Shown piece by piece: positions 24,582 to 33,713 of a stretch of DNA of 64,000 nt. The notes beneath the pieces are model-generated. The model did not search any database. It saw nothing but the letters and a program-made list of their open reading frames with translations, and was not told where the DNA came from. Made by a program: the position numbers and the translations under genes. Every line of letters begins with the position of its first letter. Within the stretch, counting starts at the first letter, position 1. Location of the stretch: NCBI GenBank assembly GCA_041166385.1, contig JBEEFW010000145.1:1-64000 (forward strand), given 5' to 3'. This DNA comes from DASUCS01 sp041166385 (lineage in GTDB: Bacteria > Actinomycetota > Acidimicrobiia > Acidimicrobiales > JACDCH01).

Positions 24582-25423
24582 GGCGCCACCAACTCGAGGT
24601 AGGTGTCCTCCAACGTCGGAGGGCTCACGTCGAGCTCGGGGAGATCGGCGACGGAGTCCAACAACGAGCGCAACGTCGTCCCAACGTCGGTGGTCTCGAC
24701 GGTGACGCGATCACCGCACGGCGCTCGGTACGAGATGTGCGTCGGTGCTTGCGCGAGCTGCGTGAGCTCGTGCACCGTTCCCACGGCGCGGATCGTGCCG
24801 CCGCTGAGGATCGCGACACGATCCGCGAGACGCTCAGCCTCATCGAGGTAGTGAGTCGTCAGCAGCACGGTCTTACCGAGCGAGCGCAGGTTCTCGATGG
24901 CCGACCAGCACCGCCGACGCGCTTCGGGATCGAATCCGGTGGTCGGCTCGTCGAGGAAGATCAGATCGGGATCGCCAGACAACGCGAGCGCGAAGTCGAG
25001 CCGGCGACGTTGGCCGCCCGACAATCGGCGCACGAGCGTGGAGCGCTCGGCGCGCAGCTCCACGACGTCGAGTAGCTCTTCGAGCGCACGCGGCCTCGGG
25101 TAGTACGCCCGCCACGCGTCGAGGATCTCCTCGACGCGGAGGTGATTCGGGAAGCCGCACTCCTGGAGGACGACGCCGGTGCGTTGCCGCAACTCGCTCG
25201 GATGCGTCGAGGGATCGAAGCCGAGCACGCGCACGAAGCCCGCCGTTGCGTCCCGGTAGCCCTCGAGGATCTCGACCGTGGTCGTCTTTCCCGCACCGTT
25301 TGGACCGAGCAGCGAGAAGACCTCGCCCGCTTTGACCTCGAGGTCGAGGCCGGTCAGCACCCGCCGCTCGCCGTAGTCCTTCCGCAGCCCTTGCACCACG
25401 ATCGGCGAGTTAGATACGGTCAT
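24578..25423 (-). CDS. ABC transporter ATP-binding protein
   Basis: A 281-residue exporter ATPase. Walker A is GPNGAGKTT (40-48), the signature LSGGQRRRLDFAL, Walker B LIFLDEPTTGFDPEA, and the H-loop TTHYLDEAE. A C-terminal accessory region of about 70 residues follows, as in drug/lipid exporters of the DrrA/NatA type. ATG 25423 is divergent from the TetR gene; an imperfect palindrome at 25429-25450 lies 5 nt upstream, so the TetR protein probably controls the operon. Confidence 0.93.
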   Translation of the reverse strand: MTVSNSPIVVQGLRKDYGERRVLTGLDLEVKAGEVFSLLGPNGAGKTTTVEILEGYRDATAGFVRVLGFDPSTHPSELRQRTGVVLQECGFPNHLRVEEILDAWRAYYPRPRALEELLDVVELRAERSTLVRRLSGGQRRRLDFALALSGDPDLIFLDEPTTGFDPEARRRCWSAIENLRSLGKTVLLTTHYLDEAERLADRVAILSGGTIRAVGTVHELTQLAQAPTHISYRAPCGDRVTVETTDVGTTLRSLLDSVADLPELDVSPPTLEDTYLELVAP

Positions 25424-25428
25424 GTCAC

Positions 25429-25450
25429 TAAGATACGAGTCCGTAGCTAA
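25429..25450. promoter_or_regulatory. Candidate TetR operator
   Basis: TAAGATACG-AGTC-CGTAGCTAA is an imperfect inverted repeat (7 of 9 positions) in the divergent ABC/TetR gap, 5 nt upstream of the ATPase ATG. A related half-site TAGATACG occurs at 25411-25418. TetR autoregulation and control of the exporter is the natural reading. Confidence 0.45.
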
Positions 25451-25496
25451 GTGTCAAGGGTGTTTCCAAGTGCAAGATGTCACGGTGGCCGAACGA

Positions 25497-26123
25497 ATGA
25501 CGCAGGAGCGACGGCGCGAGCGCACACGCGACCTGCTGCTCGACGCCGCGCAGGAGGTGTTCGCCAAGAAGGGCTTCGAGGGCGCCTCCCTCGAGGAGAT
25601 CGCCAAGACCGCCGGCTACACGCGCGGGGCGATCTACAAGCACTTCGGCAGCAAGGAGGAGATGTTTCTCGCCGTGAACAAGCGATGGAACGAGACCTTC
25701 CTCCAGACGTTCGTCGAAGGCATCGACCCATCAACGCCGGTCGAGGAGCTCGACCTCGCCTCGCTGGCGAGGAAGTGGCACGAGATGCAGTACTCGTATC
25801 CACACGACTTCGCGCTGGGCCTCGAATTCAGCATTTTCGTGCTCCGTCATCCGGAGACGCAGGCTCAGGTAGCGAAGCAACGCCTCGAGCTTGCGCAGAT
25901 GATCGCCGACTTCATCGACGAGCAAACCGTTCGCCTCGGCGAGGTCCTACACATGGATTCGCTGACGCTGGCGCGCCTGTCGCTGGCGTGCTCGGACGGG
26001 CTCCAACTCGCGGCCTACCTCGACATCGGCCAGGAGGACCTGTACGAACCGTTCCTCGCATTGCTGGTCACCGCGATAGAGGATGATCCGAAGAGCAAGA
26101 AGAAGAAGCGCGGTGAGACCTGA
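25497..26123 (+). CDS. TetR/AcrR family transcriptional regulator
   Basis: A protein of about 208 residues. The N-terminal helix-turn-helix reads LEEIAKTAGYTRGAIYKHFG and is followed by SKEEMFLAVNKRW. The ligand domain is alpha-helical, and the C-terminus is lysine-rich (KSKKKKRGET). ATG 25497 (MTQERRRERTRD) is chosen as closest to the usual TetR start; GTG 25485 is an alternative, and a frame reaching 25422 would cross the operator. It is divergent from the ABC exporter it probably represses, and is followed 15 nt later by the ferritin-like gene. Confidence 0.92.
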   Translation: MTQERRRERTRDLLLDAAQEVFAKKGFEGASLEEIAKTAGYTRGAIYKHFGSKEEMFLAVNKRWNETFLQTFVEGIDPSTPVEELDLASLARKWHEMQYSYPHDFALGLEFSIFVLRHPETQAQVAKQRLELAQMIADFIDEQTVRLGEVLHMDSLTLARLSLACSDGLQLAAYLDIGQEDLYEPFLALLVTAIEDDPKSKKKKRGET

Positions 26124-26138
26124 TCACGGGAGCAGGAC

Positions 26139-26804
26139 ATGGCTCAGAACACGGCACTGATCCAGGTGCTCGGAGCGATCGCCTACGGGGAGCTCAAGGC
26201 GTACGACGGCGCCAAGGCGGAGGCCGAAGCGGCGACCACCGAAGCGCAGCGCCGCTGGCACCGCCAGGTGGCGGCGGAGGAGCTGCGCCATCACAAGGGG
26301 TTCGTCAAGCGCCTCGAGGCACTCGGCGCGGACCCCGAACGCGCCATGGCGCCGTATCGCCGGCCGCTCGACCGCTATCACGCGCGAGTGAGCGGCGACG
26401 CGATCGAGGAAGCCGTGTTCGGCTATTTGGGAGAGGGCATCGCCGACGACTTGTTGCAATGGCTGCAGCACGTGGCCGACCCCGAGACGATCGCGTTCGT
26501 CGACACCGTGATCGCCGACGAGGTCGGGCACGAAGCCGCGGCGACGAAGGTGTTGCGCGACTTGCTCGACGAGACACCGAACGGACGGGCGCTCGCCGCC
26601 CGGGCCGCACGCACCATGCATGCGCACATGCTGTGGTCCGGACGCGAGGGCGCCGCGCCGCTCGCCGCGTTCGTGCGCCTCGGCCGCACACCGGAGTTGC
26701 TGCGGGTCATCATCGGCGGGCAGGCCCGTCGACTGCGCGCCATCGGCATCCGCCTGTGGCTGCCCATGCCCGACCGCATCGGCCCCTTGAAGCTGGCCAG
26801 CTGA
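26139..26804 (+). CDS. Ferritin-like (MiaE_2-type) protein
   Basis: A 221-residue four-helix-bundle protein. Carboxylate/His pairs typical of diiron proteins occur in RQVAAEELRHHKGF and VIADEVGHEAAA, with another Glu in AYGELKAYDGAK. It resembles the actinobacterial ferritin-like group related to tRNA hydroxylase MiaE, but the substrate is unknown. Its TGA overlaps the nitronate monooxygenase ATG by 1 nt (TGATG). Confidence 0.8.
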   Translation: MAQNTALIQVLGAIAYGELKAYDGAKAEAEAATTEAQRRWHRQVAAEELRHHKGFVKRLEALGADPERAMAPYRRPLDRYHARVSGDAIEEAVFGYLGEGIADDLLQWLQHVADPETIAFVDTVIADEVGHEAAATKVLRDLLDETPNGRALAARAARTMHAHMLWSGREGAAPLAAFVRLGRTPELLRVIIGGQARRLRAIGIRLWLPMPDRIGPLKLAS

Positions 26805-27772
26805 TGCGTACCCGGCTCACTGATGTGCTCGAGATCGAGCACCCCGTCATGCTCGCCGGCATGGGCGGCGTGTCGTATCACCGACTCGTTGCCGCCGTGT
26901 CGGGCGCCGGTGGTTTCGGCTGCCTCGGCGCGTCGACGATGAGCAAGGACCAGATGGTCGACGAGATCCGCAAGGTGCGCGAGCTCACCGACCAGCCGTT
27001 CGGTGTCGACCTGCTCACCGCGATGCCGACCGACATGCTGGCGCAGGTCGAGTTGCTCATCGAGGAGGGCGCGAGCGTGTTCGTCGCCGGGCTCGGCGTG
27101 CCCGCGGCCGCCGTCGAGCTCTGCCATCGGCACGGCGTGCTCGTCGCAAACATGTGCGGCAAGGTCGTCCACGCGCGCAACGCCGTCGACGCCGGCTGCG
27201 ACTTTGTGATAGCGCAAGGCACCGAAGCCGGCGGCCACACCGGCCAGGTGGCGACGATGCCGCTCGTCCCGCAACTCGTCGACGCCGTCGGCGATCGTGT
27301 GCCGGTCGTCGCGGCGGGTGGGATCTTCGACGGCCGCGGGCTCGCCGCCGCGCTCGCCCTCGGCGCCGACGGCGTGTGGCTGGGCACGCGCTTCATCGCC
27401 ACGCCCGAGGCCCGCACGGTCAACGGCTACAAGGATCGGCTCGTCGCCTCAGCCGAAGACGGCACGATCATCACCAAGGCGTACTCCGGCAAGACGATGC
27501 GTGTGCTGCGCAACAGCTATCTCGAGGAGTGGGAGAAGTCGGGCAGTGAGGTGCAGCGCTTCCCGATGCAGGCGATCGCCGCGATGGAGGAGGGCGTTTT
27601 CCATCTCGGCGGCGACGCTCGCACCGAGGGCGTCGACCCGCAGCGCGAGTGCTACCCCGCCGGCCAAGGCGTCGGCGGCATCGACGAGCTCGTGCCCGCC
27701 GCCGACCTCGTGCACCAAATCGTCGCCGAAGCCGAAAAGATCCTGACCAATCTGGGTAACCGAACGGTGTGA
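26804..27772 (+). CDS. Nitronate monooxygenase (2-nitropropane dioxygenase-like)
   Basis: A 322-residue FMN TIM-barrel enzyme. MRTRLTDVLEIEHPVMLAGM opens the barrel, GQ/E-type motifs include AQGTEAGGHTGQV with the phosphate-binding strand VVAAGGIFDGRGLAAALALG and the GADGVWLGTRF segment. It is NMO class II-like. ATG 26804 is in TGATG overlap with the ferritin-like gene; a frame open to 26459 lies inside that gene and is not used. GTGA overlap couples it to the dioxygenase gene. Confidence 0.9.
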   Translation: MRTRLTDVLEIEHPVMLAGMGGVSYHRLVAAVSGAGGFGCLGASTMSKDQMVDEIRKVRELTDQPFGVDLLTAMPTDMLAQVELLIEEGASVFVAGLGVPAAAVELCHRHGVLVANMCGKVVHARNAVDAGCDFVIAQGTEAGGHTGQVATMPLVPQLVDAVGDRVPVVAAGGIFDGRGLAAALALGADGVWLGTRFIATPEARTVNGYKDRLVASAEDGTIITKAYSGKTMRVLRNSYLEEWEKSGSEVQRFPMQAIAAMEEGVFHLGGDARTEGVDPQRECYPAGQGVGGIDELVPAADLVHQIVAEAEKILTNLGNRTV

Positions 27773-28626
27773 CGACCATGCCGGCGGCGTTCATCGGGCA
27801 CGGCAGTCCGATGAACGCGCTGGAGCACAACCGGTACACCGCGGCGTGGCGGGCCTTCGGCGCATCGATCCCGCGACCGCGCGCCGTCCTCGCCATCTCC
27901 GCGCACTGGTACATCAACGCCTCGGCCGTCACCGCGATGACCGCGCCGCGCACGATCCACGACTTCTACGGGTTCCCCGACGAGCTGTTCGCGGTGCAGT
28001 ACCCGGCCCCCGGCGCACCCGAGGTCGCGCAACAGGTCGCCGACGTCGCTGATCCCGTGTGGATCGGCCTCGACAACGACAGCTGGGGGATCGATCACGG
28101 TACATGGTCCGTGCTCGTGCACGTGTTCCCCGACGCGGATGTGCCTGTCGTGCAGCTGGCGATCAATGCGATGAAGCCGTTCGACTACCACCTCGATCTC
28201 GGCGCGCGCCTGGCGCCGCTGCGCGACGAGGGCGTGCTGATCATCGGCAGCGGCAACATCGTGCACAACCTCGGCCGGCTCGACTGGAGCCGGCCCGAAG
28301 GCGGGTTCGACTGGGCCCATCGGTTCGACGAATCGGCGCGCGAGTTGATGACGGCCAGACCAGGCGACCTCGCACAACTCGAGAAGCACCCCGACGTCCA
28401 CCTCGCCGTGCCGACCCCGGATCACTTCATCCCGTCGCTGTACATCGCCGGTCTTGCGGCCGCTGCCGGGGAGAGCGCCGACGTGTTGATCGAGGGCTAC
28501 GCGATGGGCGGCCTGTCGATGACGTCGTACGTGCTCGACGCCCACCCCGTCATCGACGGCGACGGCCCGCCCGCTGCCCGCTTGCCCGACCCCGACGTCG
28601 TGCCGCCGGAGGACACGAACACCTAA
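27769..28626 (+). CDS. DODA-type extradiol ring-opening dioxygenase
   Basis: A 285-residue LigB-like protein of the YgiD/4,5-DOPA dioxygenase group. Zinc/iron ligands are expected in FIGHGSPMNALE, AISAHWYINA and NIVHNLGRLDW, all present. It would cleave a catechol-type ring. GTG 27769 overlaps the previous stop as GTGA; ATG 27778 (MPAAFIGHG) is an equally good start. A short gap of 19 nt precedes the small HTH-like gene. Confidence 0.88.
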   Translation: MTTMPAAFIGHGSPMNALEHNRYTAAWRAFGASIPRPRAVLAISAHWYINASAVTAMTAPRTIHDFYGFPDELFAVQYPAPGAPEVAQQVADVADPVWIGLDNDSWGIDHGTWSVLVHVFPDADVPVVQLAINAMKPFDYHLDLGARLAPLRDEGVLIIGSGNIVHNLGRLDWSRPEGGFDWAHRFDESARELMTARPGDLAQLEKHPDVHLAVPTPDHFIPSLYIAGLAAAAGESADVLIEGYAMGGLSMTSYVLDAHPVIDGDGPPAARLPDPDVVPPEDTNT

Positions 28627-28645
28627 TTCAGCAACGATGTGGTCC

Positions 28646-28891
28646 ATGAGCGAGAAGGACGCGGCCAAGGTCCGGCGCGAGTTGCTGGCCCTGATGCGCC
28701 GGCTGGTCAACGGACCTCTCACCCTCGAGGCGGGACTGCGGGCGACGACCGCAGTGCGTCACGCGATCGACGACCTGCAGTCAGAACTCGTGTCGACGGC
28801 CCGGGGGGAGGGCGCATCGTGGGCGTCGATCGGCGAGGCGCTGGGTGTGACGACGCAGGCCGCCCACCAACGCTTCAGCTCGAGGACGTGA
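28646..28891 (+). CDS. Small helix-turn-helix-like protein
   Basis: An 81-residue basic protein. An N-terminal helix (KVRRELLALMRRLVNG) is followed by an HTH-like segment SWASIGEALGVTTQAAHQRF, as in small actinobacterial DNA-binding proteins. ATG 28646 is chosen over GTG 28637. Its 3' end overlaps the convergent MOSC gene by 17 nt. The target and role are unknown. Confidence 0.7.
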   Translation: MSEKDAAKVRRELLALMRRLVNGPLTLEAGLRATTAVRHAIDDLQSELVSTARGEGASWASIGEALGVTTQAAHQRFSSRT

Positions 28892-29456
28892 CGCGCACCA
28901 GCTTGACCGCGGCATCGCCGCGAGCGACCGTGCCCGCCTGAACCACGCGGGCGTTGATGCCGCGCAGGTGCAGCTCCTTGCCCGCCGGCGAGTTCACGAA
29001 GCGGGCGGCGTCCTGCCCGAATCGCGCCGCGAACTTGGCGCAGCCGTTGTGCGGTTCGGCGGTGACCTCGATGATCGCGGTGCCGAGCTGCACGCGCGTG
29101 CCGGTCGGCAAGTTGGCGTCGGACAGATCGATGTCGACGAAGAGCTGATCGCCGGCTTCGGCCCACTGCGCGCGGTCATCACCGGCGAACAGCGCGATCG
29201 CCCGCGCGTTCATGACCGTGATCTGCCGATTGGCTTCGGCCGAGCCGTCGGGGGTCTGCCGGCTGCCGCGATCACGCCATGTGTCGCCGACGACGCCGGT
29301 GTCGAGGCTGAGTTCCGCCTGGTCGAGCAGCTCGCGTTCGTCCACGGCGGGCCGGCGCACGATGAGCTCGACCGTGCCGTTGTCAGACGGCGACGCCCGA
29401 AGACTGTCGAGAGCGGCTTCGAACTCGTCCGTCGTGCCATGGCCCATGCATGCCAT
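28875..29456 (-). CDS. MOSC domain protein
   Basis: A 193-residue MOSC-like protein. It contains EPHNGCAKFAARFGQDAARF with the conserved MOSC cysteine and LHLRGINARVVQAGTVARGD. MOSC domains bind or transfer sulfur and molybdenum cofactor-related groups. It starts at ATG 29456 (ATG 29447 is possible) and is divergent from the APH-type gene with an 11-nt gap. Its 3' end overlaps the small HTH-like gene. Confidence 0.88.
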   Translation of the reverse strand: MACMGHGTTDEFEAALDSLRASPSDNGTVELIVRRPAVDERELLDQAELSLDTGVVGDTWRDRGSRQTPDGSAEANRQITVMNARAIALFAGDDRAQWAEAGDQLFVDIDLSDANLPTGTRVQLGTAIIEVTAEPHNGCAKFAARFGQDAARFVNSPAGKELHLRGINARVVQAGTVARGDAAVKLVRVTSSS

Positions 29457-29467
29457 CGTGGCCGCTG

Positions 29468-30229
29468 ATGGACGTCGGCGGGCAGCCTTTTCCAGGGCGG
29501 ACGGATCTGTGGCTCGACGACGGAGTGGTCGTCCGGCGCCACGACAAGGCGGCGGTGGAGACGATCGACTGGATCCACCAGTTCCTGAGCCGGCTGGCGT
29601 TCGCCGCGCCCAAGCCCGTTCCCTACTTCGACGGAGCGAGCCTGGCCGTAGATGAGGGCGCGGTCTGGAGCGCGGTGTCGTACGTCGAGGGCGAGATCGT
29701 CGGCTGGTCGCCCGAGCCGAGCATGTTCGACCTCGGTGCCTACCTTGCCGCGTTTCACGCCGCGGCCGAGGGGGTCGAGATGGACCGGCAACAGTTGCCC
29801 GCGTATCCGGTCGCGCGGCCGCCGGGCACGGCCGAACACCGCCGGCATGTGATCCACGGCGACTTCACCAACCACAACGTGCTCGCGGCGGGCTCGCCGC
29901 CGCGGCCCTGCGGCGTGATCGACTTCGGCAACGCGTACATCGAATCGCCGCTGTTCGACCTGGGCGCGGCGTTGTGGCGCAGTGGCCGCCCCTCGCAAGA
30001 CGTCCACGAGTTCGACCCTCAACGGATCGTGGCCTATGTCGAGGGCTACGCCTCGGTGCGACCGCTGTCGCGCGACGAGCGCGCGGCCGTCGCGTTCTAC
30101 CTACGGGAGCGAGGGCGGCAGATCGTCGTCAAACAAGCCGCCCGCGGTGTCGTGGACGACGGCCCCCGCCGCAAGCTGGCGTGGATCGCCCGTCACCATG
30201 ACCGTCTCGTCACGGCATTGGCAGGATGA
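29468..30229 (+). CDS. Aminoglycoside phosphotransferase-family kinase
   Basis: A 253-residue APH/choline-kinase-fold protein. The catalytic loop is VIHGDFTNHNVLA (HxDxxxxN) and the metal-binding motif CGVIDFGNAY. The N-lobe is short. Substrates in this family include antibiotics, sugars and choline-like molecules, and none can be named here. ATG 29468 (MDVGGQPFPG) is preferred. The GT1 gene starts 4 nt after its stop, so the two may form an operon. Confidence 0.82.
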   Translation: MDVGGQPFPGRTDLWLDDGVVVRRHDKAAVETIDWIHQFLSRLAFAAPKPVPYFDGASLAVDEGAVWSAVSYVEGEIVGWSPEPSMFDLGAYLAAFHAAAEGVEMDRQQLPAYPVARPPGTAEHRRHVIHGDFTNHNVLAAGSPPRPCGVIDFGNAYIESPLFDLGAALWRSGRPSQDVHEFDPQRIVAYVEGYASVRPLSRDERAAVAFYLRERGRQIVVKQAARGVVDDGPRRKLAWIARHHDRLVTALAG

Positions 30230-30233
30230 CGCC

Positions 30234-31250
30234 GTGAGTTGTCTCTTCGTCACGTGGGCCGGCGGCGGGAACTCCACGCCGGTGCTTGGACTGTCGACTC
30301 GTCTCATGCAGCGCGGTCACTCGGTGACGGTCGTCAGCCCCGACGATGCCTCGGCGCGTTTTGCCGAGATCGGCGTCGAATACGAGCCGTTGGACGGCGT
30401 TGCCGCGGCCATTGCTCGCCACCGACCAGACGTCGTGATCGTCGACTTCATGATGCCCTCGTGGATGAGCGAGGCCGAGGCCAGCGGTGTGCCCTGGGTC
30501 GCTCTCGTCCACACGCTGTACGACCGCGTTGCCACCGGCATCCTCACGGCGTTCACCACGCTCGAACACATCAATGAGCAGCGTGCGGCGCTCGCCCTCG
30601 ACGCGGTGGCGGACGCGAGCGAGCTGCTCCAGCGCGCCGCGCGAGTCGTGGTCGTCGCGCCGCGGGCGCTCGACACTGCTGAGCCCACGAACGGCCGGCA
30701 TGTGGGCGCCATCCTCGAGGAGGTCGGCCCCGACGCCGATTGGCAACCACCGGGTGGTGTCGCTCCGCTCGTGGTGGTCAGCCTCGGCACGACGCAGGGA
30801 CTCGACGACCAACGGGTCACGGGCTGCGTGCTCGAAGCCGTTGCCGACCTACCCAATCGCGTACTCCTGAACGCACCGACGCATCTCGACCTGTCGTCGA
30901 TCACCGTTCCCGCCAACGCCGTGGTGCAGGGCTACGTACGCCACGCCGCGGTGATGCCGCATGCTGCCGCGGTGGTGACGCACGCCGGGCTCGGCAGCAT
31001 CAACGCGGCGCTGAGCTACGGCCGCCCGCTCGTGTGCATTCCGCTCGGGCGCGATCAGCACCACAACGCCGAGCGAGTTGCCGCCGTGGGAGCGGGAGTG
31101 GCGCTACCGACCGACGCGCCACCGAGCGCGATCCGTACCGCGATCGAGCAGGTACTGGCCGACCCGACGTACGCAGCCGCCGCACAGCAGTTCGCCGCCG
31201 ACTACGACCCGACCGCCCAAGGGGCCGTCGATGCCCTCGAGTCGCTCTAG
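30234..31250 (+). CDS. MGT/UGT-type glycosyltransferase (GT1)
   Basis: A 338-residue GT-B enzyme of the macrolide-glycosyltransferase type. It begins SCLFVTWAGGGNSTPVLGLS, has LVVVSLGTTQGLDD at the domain junction and the donor-binding AVVTHAGLGSINAALSYGRP followed by DQHHNAERV. It probably glycosylates a small molecule or lipid. GTG 30234 is chosen; the longer frame from 29982 lies in the kinase gene. Its TAG is shared as CTAG with the convergent gene. Confidence 0.88.
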   Translation: MSCLFVTWAGGGNSTPVLGLSTRLMQRGHSVTVVSPDDASARFAEIGVEYEPLDGVAAAIARHRPDVVIVDFMMPSWMSEAEASGVPWVALVHTLYDRVATGILTAFTTLEHINEQRAALALDAVADASELLQRAARVVVVAPRALDTAEPTNGRHVGAILEEVGPDADWQPPGGVAPLVVVSLGTTQGLDDQRVTGCVLEAVADLPNRVLLNAPTHLDLSSITVPANAVVQGYVRHAAVMPHAAAVVTHAGLGSINAALSYGRPLVCIPLGRDQHHNAERVAAVGAGVALPTDAPPSAIRTAIEQVLADPTYAAAAQQFAADYDPTAQGAVDALESL

Positions 31251-31873
31251 TCGTCGCGTTCGTGGTCGGCGACCTTGAGGGGGCCGTCACCGATCTCGAC
31301 GATTGGCTCCTCGCGGTTGTCGTACTCCGTGCGCAACGCCTTGCTCATGACCGCGTGCATGTCGTACAGCGCGGTGATGTAGGTGAGGTAGAGGATTTGC
31401 TCGTCGGTGAGCTCGGCTTTCAACGCCGCGAACACGCTGTCGGGCACGCGGCCGCCGTCGTAGACGAGGCCGTCCGTGTACGCGAGCACCGCCGCCTCGA
31501 TCGGCGACCAGCACGGCGCGCCCGCCCCGAACGGAATCGCCTCCACCTGCTCTTCCGTGAATCCGTGCGTGCGCATCGCCTTGCAGTGCTGCGAGAACAC
31601 GAACTGGCTCCCTCGGGCCCAGCCGGCGCGGCACTGGCCGAGCTCGCGCAGCTTCGGATCCAGCACCGACTCCGACCCTCGGTAAACGCCGAAGCCGGCC
31701 ACGGCGTGATCGAAGACGGCGGGCACGAGCGCGAACACCGTCCACCAGTCGCCTGGAGTGCCGCTCGACGTGCCCGGCTCGGCCACGGGATCGCGGTCGC
31801 CGAACAGGAAGTCGTACATCAGTTGCACCGAAGGGGCGGCTTCGGCTCGCGGCACTTCTCGCAGTCGGGGCAT
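31247..31873 (-). CDS. Carboxymuconolactone decarboxylase-like (AhpD-fold) protein
   Basis: A 208-residue all-helical protein. The region GSQFVFSQHCKAMRTHGFTE resembles the AhpD/CMD active-site helix with a single cysteine and nearby His instead of a full CxxC. ATG 31873 (MPRLREVPRAEAA) is chosen; the frame upstream to 31966 overlaps the P450 gene. It is downstream of the P450 gene by 8 nt and probably in the same transcript. Confidence 0.8.
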   Translation of the reverse strand: MPRLREVPRAEAAPSVQLMYDFLFGDRDPVAEPGTSSGTPGDWWTVFALVPAVFDHAVAGFGVYRGSESVLDPKLRELGQCRAGWARGSQFVFSQHCKAMRTHGFTEEQVEAIPFGAGAPCWSPIEAAVLAYTDGLVYDGGRVPDSVFAALKAELTDEQILYLTYITALYDMHAVMSKALRTEYDNREEPIVEIGDGPLKVADHERDD

Positions 31874-31881
31874 GCGGCGTT

Positions 31882-33063
31882 CTAGCGCACGACGATCGGC
31901 ACCTGCGAGTAACCGCGAACCGTGCTGGTGTGCAGCCGCACGGCCCGGTCGTGATCGACGTCCCACTTGGGGTAGCGCTTCAACGTCTCCTGCAACGCGA
32001 CTCGCGCTTCGAGTCTGGCGAGGGCTGCGCCGACACAGAAGTGGATGCCGTAGCCGAACGACACGTGGTTGTGGTGCTCGCGGTGGATGTCGAAGCGGTC
32101 GGCGTCGGGATACGCGCGCTCGTCGCGTCCCGCCGCGCCGGTGAGCAGCAGGACCTTCGAGTCAGCCGGGATCACGGTGTCGTGTATCTCGACGGCGCGC
32201 GTCGTCATCCGTCCTTGCACGGGCGAGGGCGCTTCGTACCGCAGCAGCTCCTCGATCGCGCCCGGGATCAGCGCGTGATCGGCCGCCAACTCGGCCTGTT
32301 GGTCGGGATGCGCGGCGAGCACGACCGCGGCCCAGCCCAGCAGCCGCGCCACGGTTTCGGTGCCCGCGGCGAGCAGGAGGTTGGCGAAGTCTGTCGTGGC
32401 CGTCCGTGACAGACCCGCCTGCGCCAACGACGTGAGGAGATCGTCCCGAGGCGACGCCCTGCGCTCGTCGAGCAGCCCGGCGAGGTACTGGTGGACCTCC
32501 CGTCCAGCGGCCATCGACACCTCGTTGACCATGCCGACGCCGGGCTCGATGTGGAAGATGCGGTCGAGGACGTGCCGGAACGTCTCTTGGTCCTCGTCGG
32601 GCACACCGAGCAGCGACGAGATCACCATCGACGGCAGCTTGGCGCCGAAGTCCTGCAGGTAGTCGAACGTGTCGCGACCGTGCTGCGCGTCGAGCATGTC
32701 GGCGCAGAAGCCGCGCATGCGGTCCTCGAGCACCGCGGTGTGGCGCGGTGTGAACGCCCTCGACACGATGTGTCGCAGCTCGGTGTGCTGCGGCGGGTCG
32801 AGGAAGATGATCTGCCCCGTCGAGCTGAGGTCGTGGCCCATCATCTCGAGAACGGTGCCGCGCGCCGAGCTGTACGTGGCCGGGTCGCGGTGAGCCGCTT
32901 CGACATCGTGATAGCGGGTGAGCGCGTAGAAGTCGAGCTTGTCGTTGCGGTAGAGCGGCGCTTCGTCGCGCATCCGCTTCCACGTGGGATGCGGATCCGT
33001 GTCGATCGCCTCGTCGAACGGATCCCAGTAGAGCTCGCGGGCCTCGGCATCCGTTGTGCTCAT
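31882..33063 (-). CDS. Cytochrome P450
   Basis: A 393-residue soluble P450. The I-helix AGTETV, the K-helix EELLR and the heme loop FGYGIHFCVGAALARLE (C343) are all present. The start is ATG 33063 (MSTTDAEARELYWDPF); a frame open to 33441 crosses the divergent MDMPI gene. No ferredoxin gene is adjacent, so its redox partner is elsewhere, possibly the 19333-19533 ferredoxin. The substrate is unknown. Confidence 0.93.
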   Translation of the reverse strand: MSTTDAEARELYWDPFDEAIDTDPHPTWKRMRDEAPLYRNDKLDFYALTRYHDVEAAHRDPATYSSARGTVLEMMGHDLSSTGQIIFLDPPQHTELRHIVSRAFTPRHTAVLEDRMRGFCADMLDAQHGRDTFDYLQDFGAKLPSMVISSLLGVPDEDQETFRHVLDRIFHIEPGVGMVNEVSMAAGREVHQYLAGLLDERRASPRDDLLTSLAQAGLSRTATTDFANLLLAAGTETVARLLGWAAVVLAAHPDQQAELAADHALIPGAIEELLRYEAPSPVQGRMTTRAVEIHDTVIPADSKVLLLTGAAGRDERAYPDADRFDIHREHHNHVSFGYGIHFCVGAALARLEARVALQETLKRYPKWDVDHDRAVRLHTSTVRGYSQVPIVVR

Positions 33064-33130
33064 CGGCCTACGTTGCCACGTGAACGGGAAGGACCGATGA
33101 GTTTGGGTGGCTGACCTCGTCGCAATGGTC

Positions 33131-33703
33131 ATGATCGATCTCGGACCCGCCGCCAGCCGCATGGCCACACTCCTCGCATCCGTCGATGACGAGCAGCTCG
33201 GGGCCCCGACACCGTGTCCCGACTCCACGCTCGGAGCCCTGATCGACCACGTGGGGACGTTCGCGAAAGCATTCGTGGCCGTGGCCGGCAAGGACATCGC
33301 GGCGACAGGAGCGCCGCCGCCGCCCGACGGAGCGAATCTCGAAGAGGGCTGGCGGGCGCGGATCGCCGGCGACCTCGAGACGTTGACGGCTGCCTGGCGA
33401 GACCAGGCGGCGTGGGAGGGCATGACCGCAGCCGGCGGCATCGACCTGCCCGGCGAGATCGCTGGTCTGGTCGCGCTCGACGAACTGGTGGTGCACGGCT
33501 GGGATGTCGCGGTGGCCAGCGGGCAGCCCTACGACCCACCGGTCGAGGAGATCGAGGGTGCGTCGTCGTTCGTGACCTCGTTCGATCCGCCGCGAGATGG
33601 CCGCCTCTTCGGCCCCGTCGTTCCCGTTCCCGGCGACGCGTCGCCCCTGCACCAACTGCTCGGGCTCACCGGCCGTGACCCGCGGTGGACGCCTCCGACC
33701 TGA
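33131..33703 (+). CDS. TIGR03086-type metal-binding protein (MDMPI-like)
   Basis: A protein of about 190 residues of the DinB/mycothiol-maleylpyruvate isomerase superfamily. It shows MIDLGPAASRM, PTPCPDSTLGALIDHVG with a metal-ligand His, and LDELVVHGWDVAVA with another. ATG 33131 fits the family start; GTG 33107 would add eight residues. It is divergent from the P450 and ends before a perfect 20-bp-stem hairpin (33714-33756). Confidence 0.83.
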   Translation: MIDLGPAASRMATLLASVDDEQLGAPTPCPDSTLGALIDHVGTFAKAFVAVAGKDIAATGAPPPPDGANLEEGWRARIAGDLETLTAAWRDQAAWEGMTAAGGIDLPGEIAGLVALDELVVHGWDVAVASGQPYDPPVEEIEGASSFVTSFDPPRDGRLFGPVVPVPGDASPLHQLLGLTGRDPRWTPPT

Positions 33704-33713
33704 CCCGTCCATT

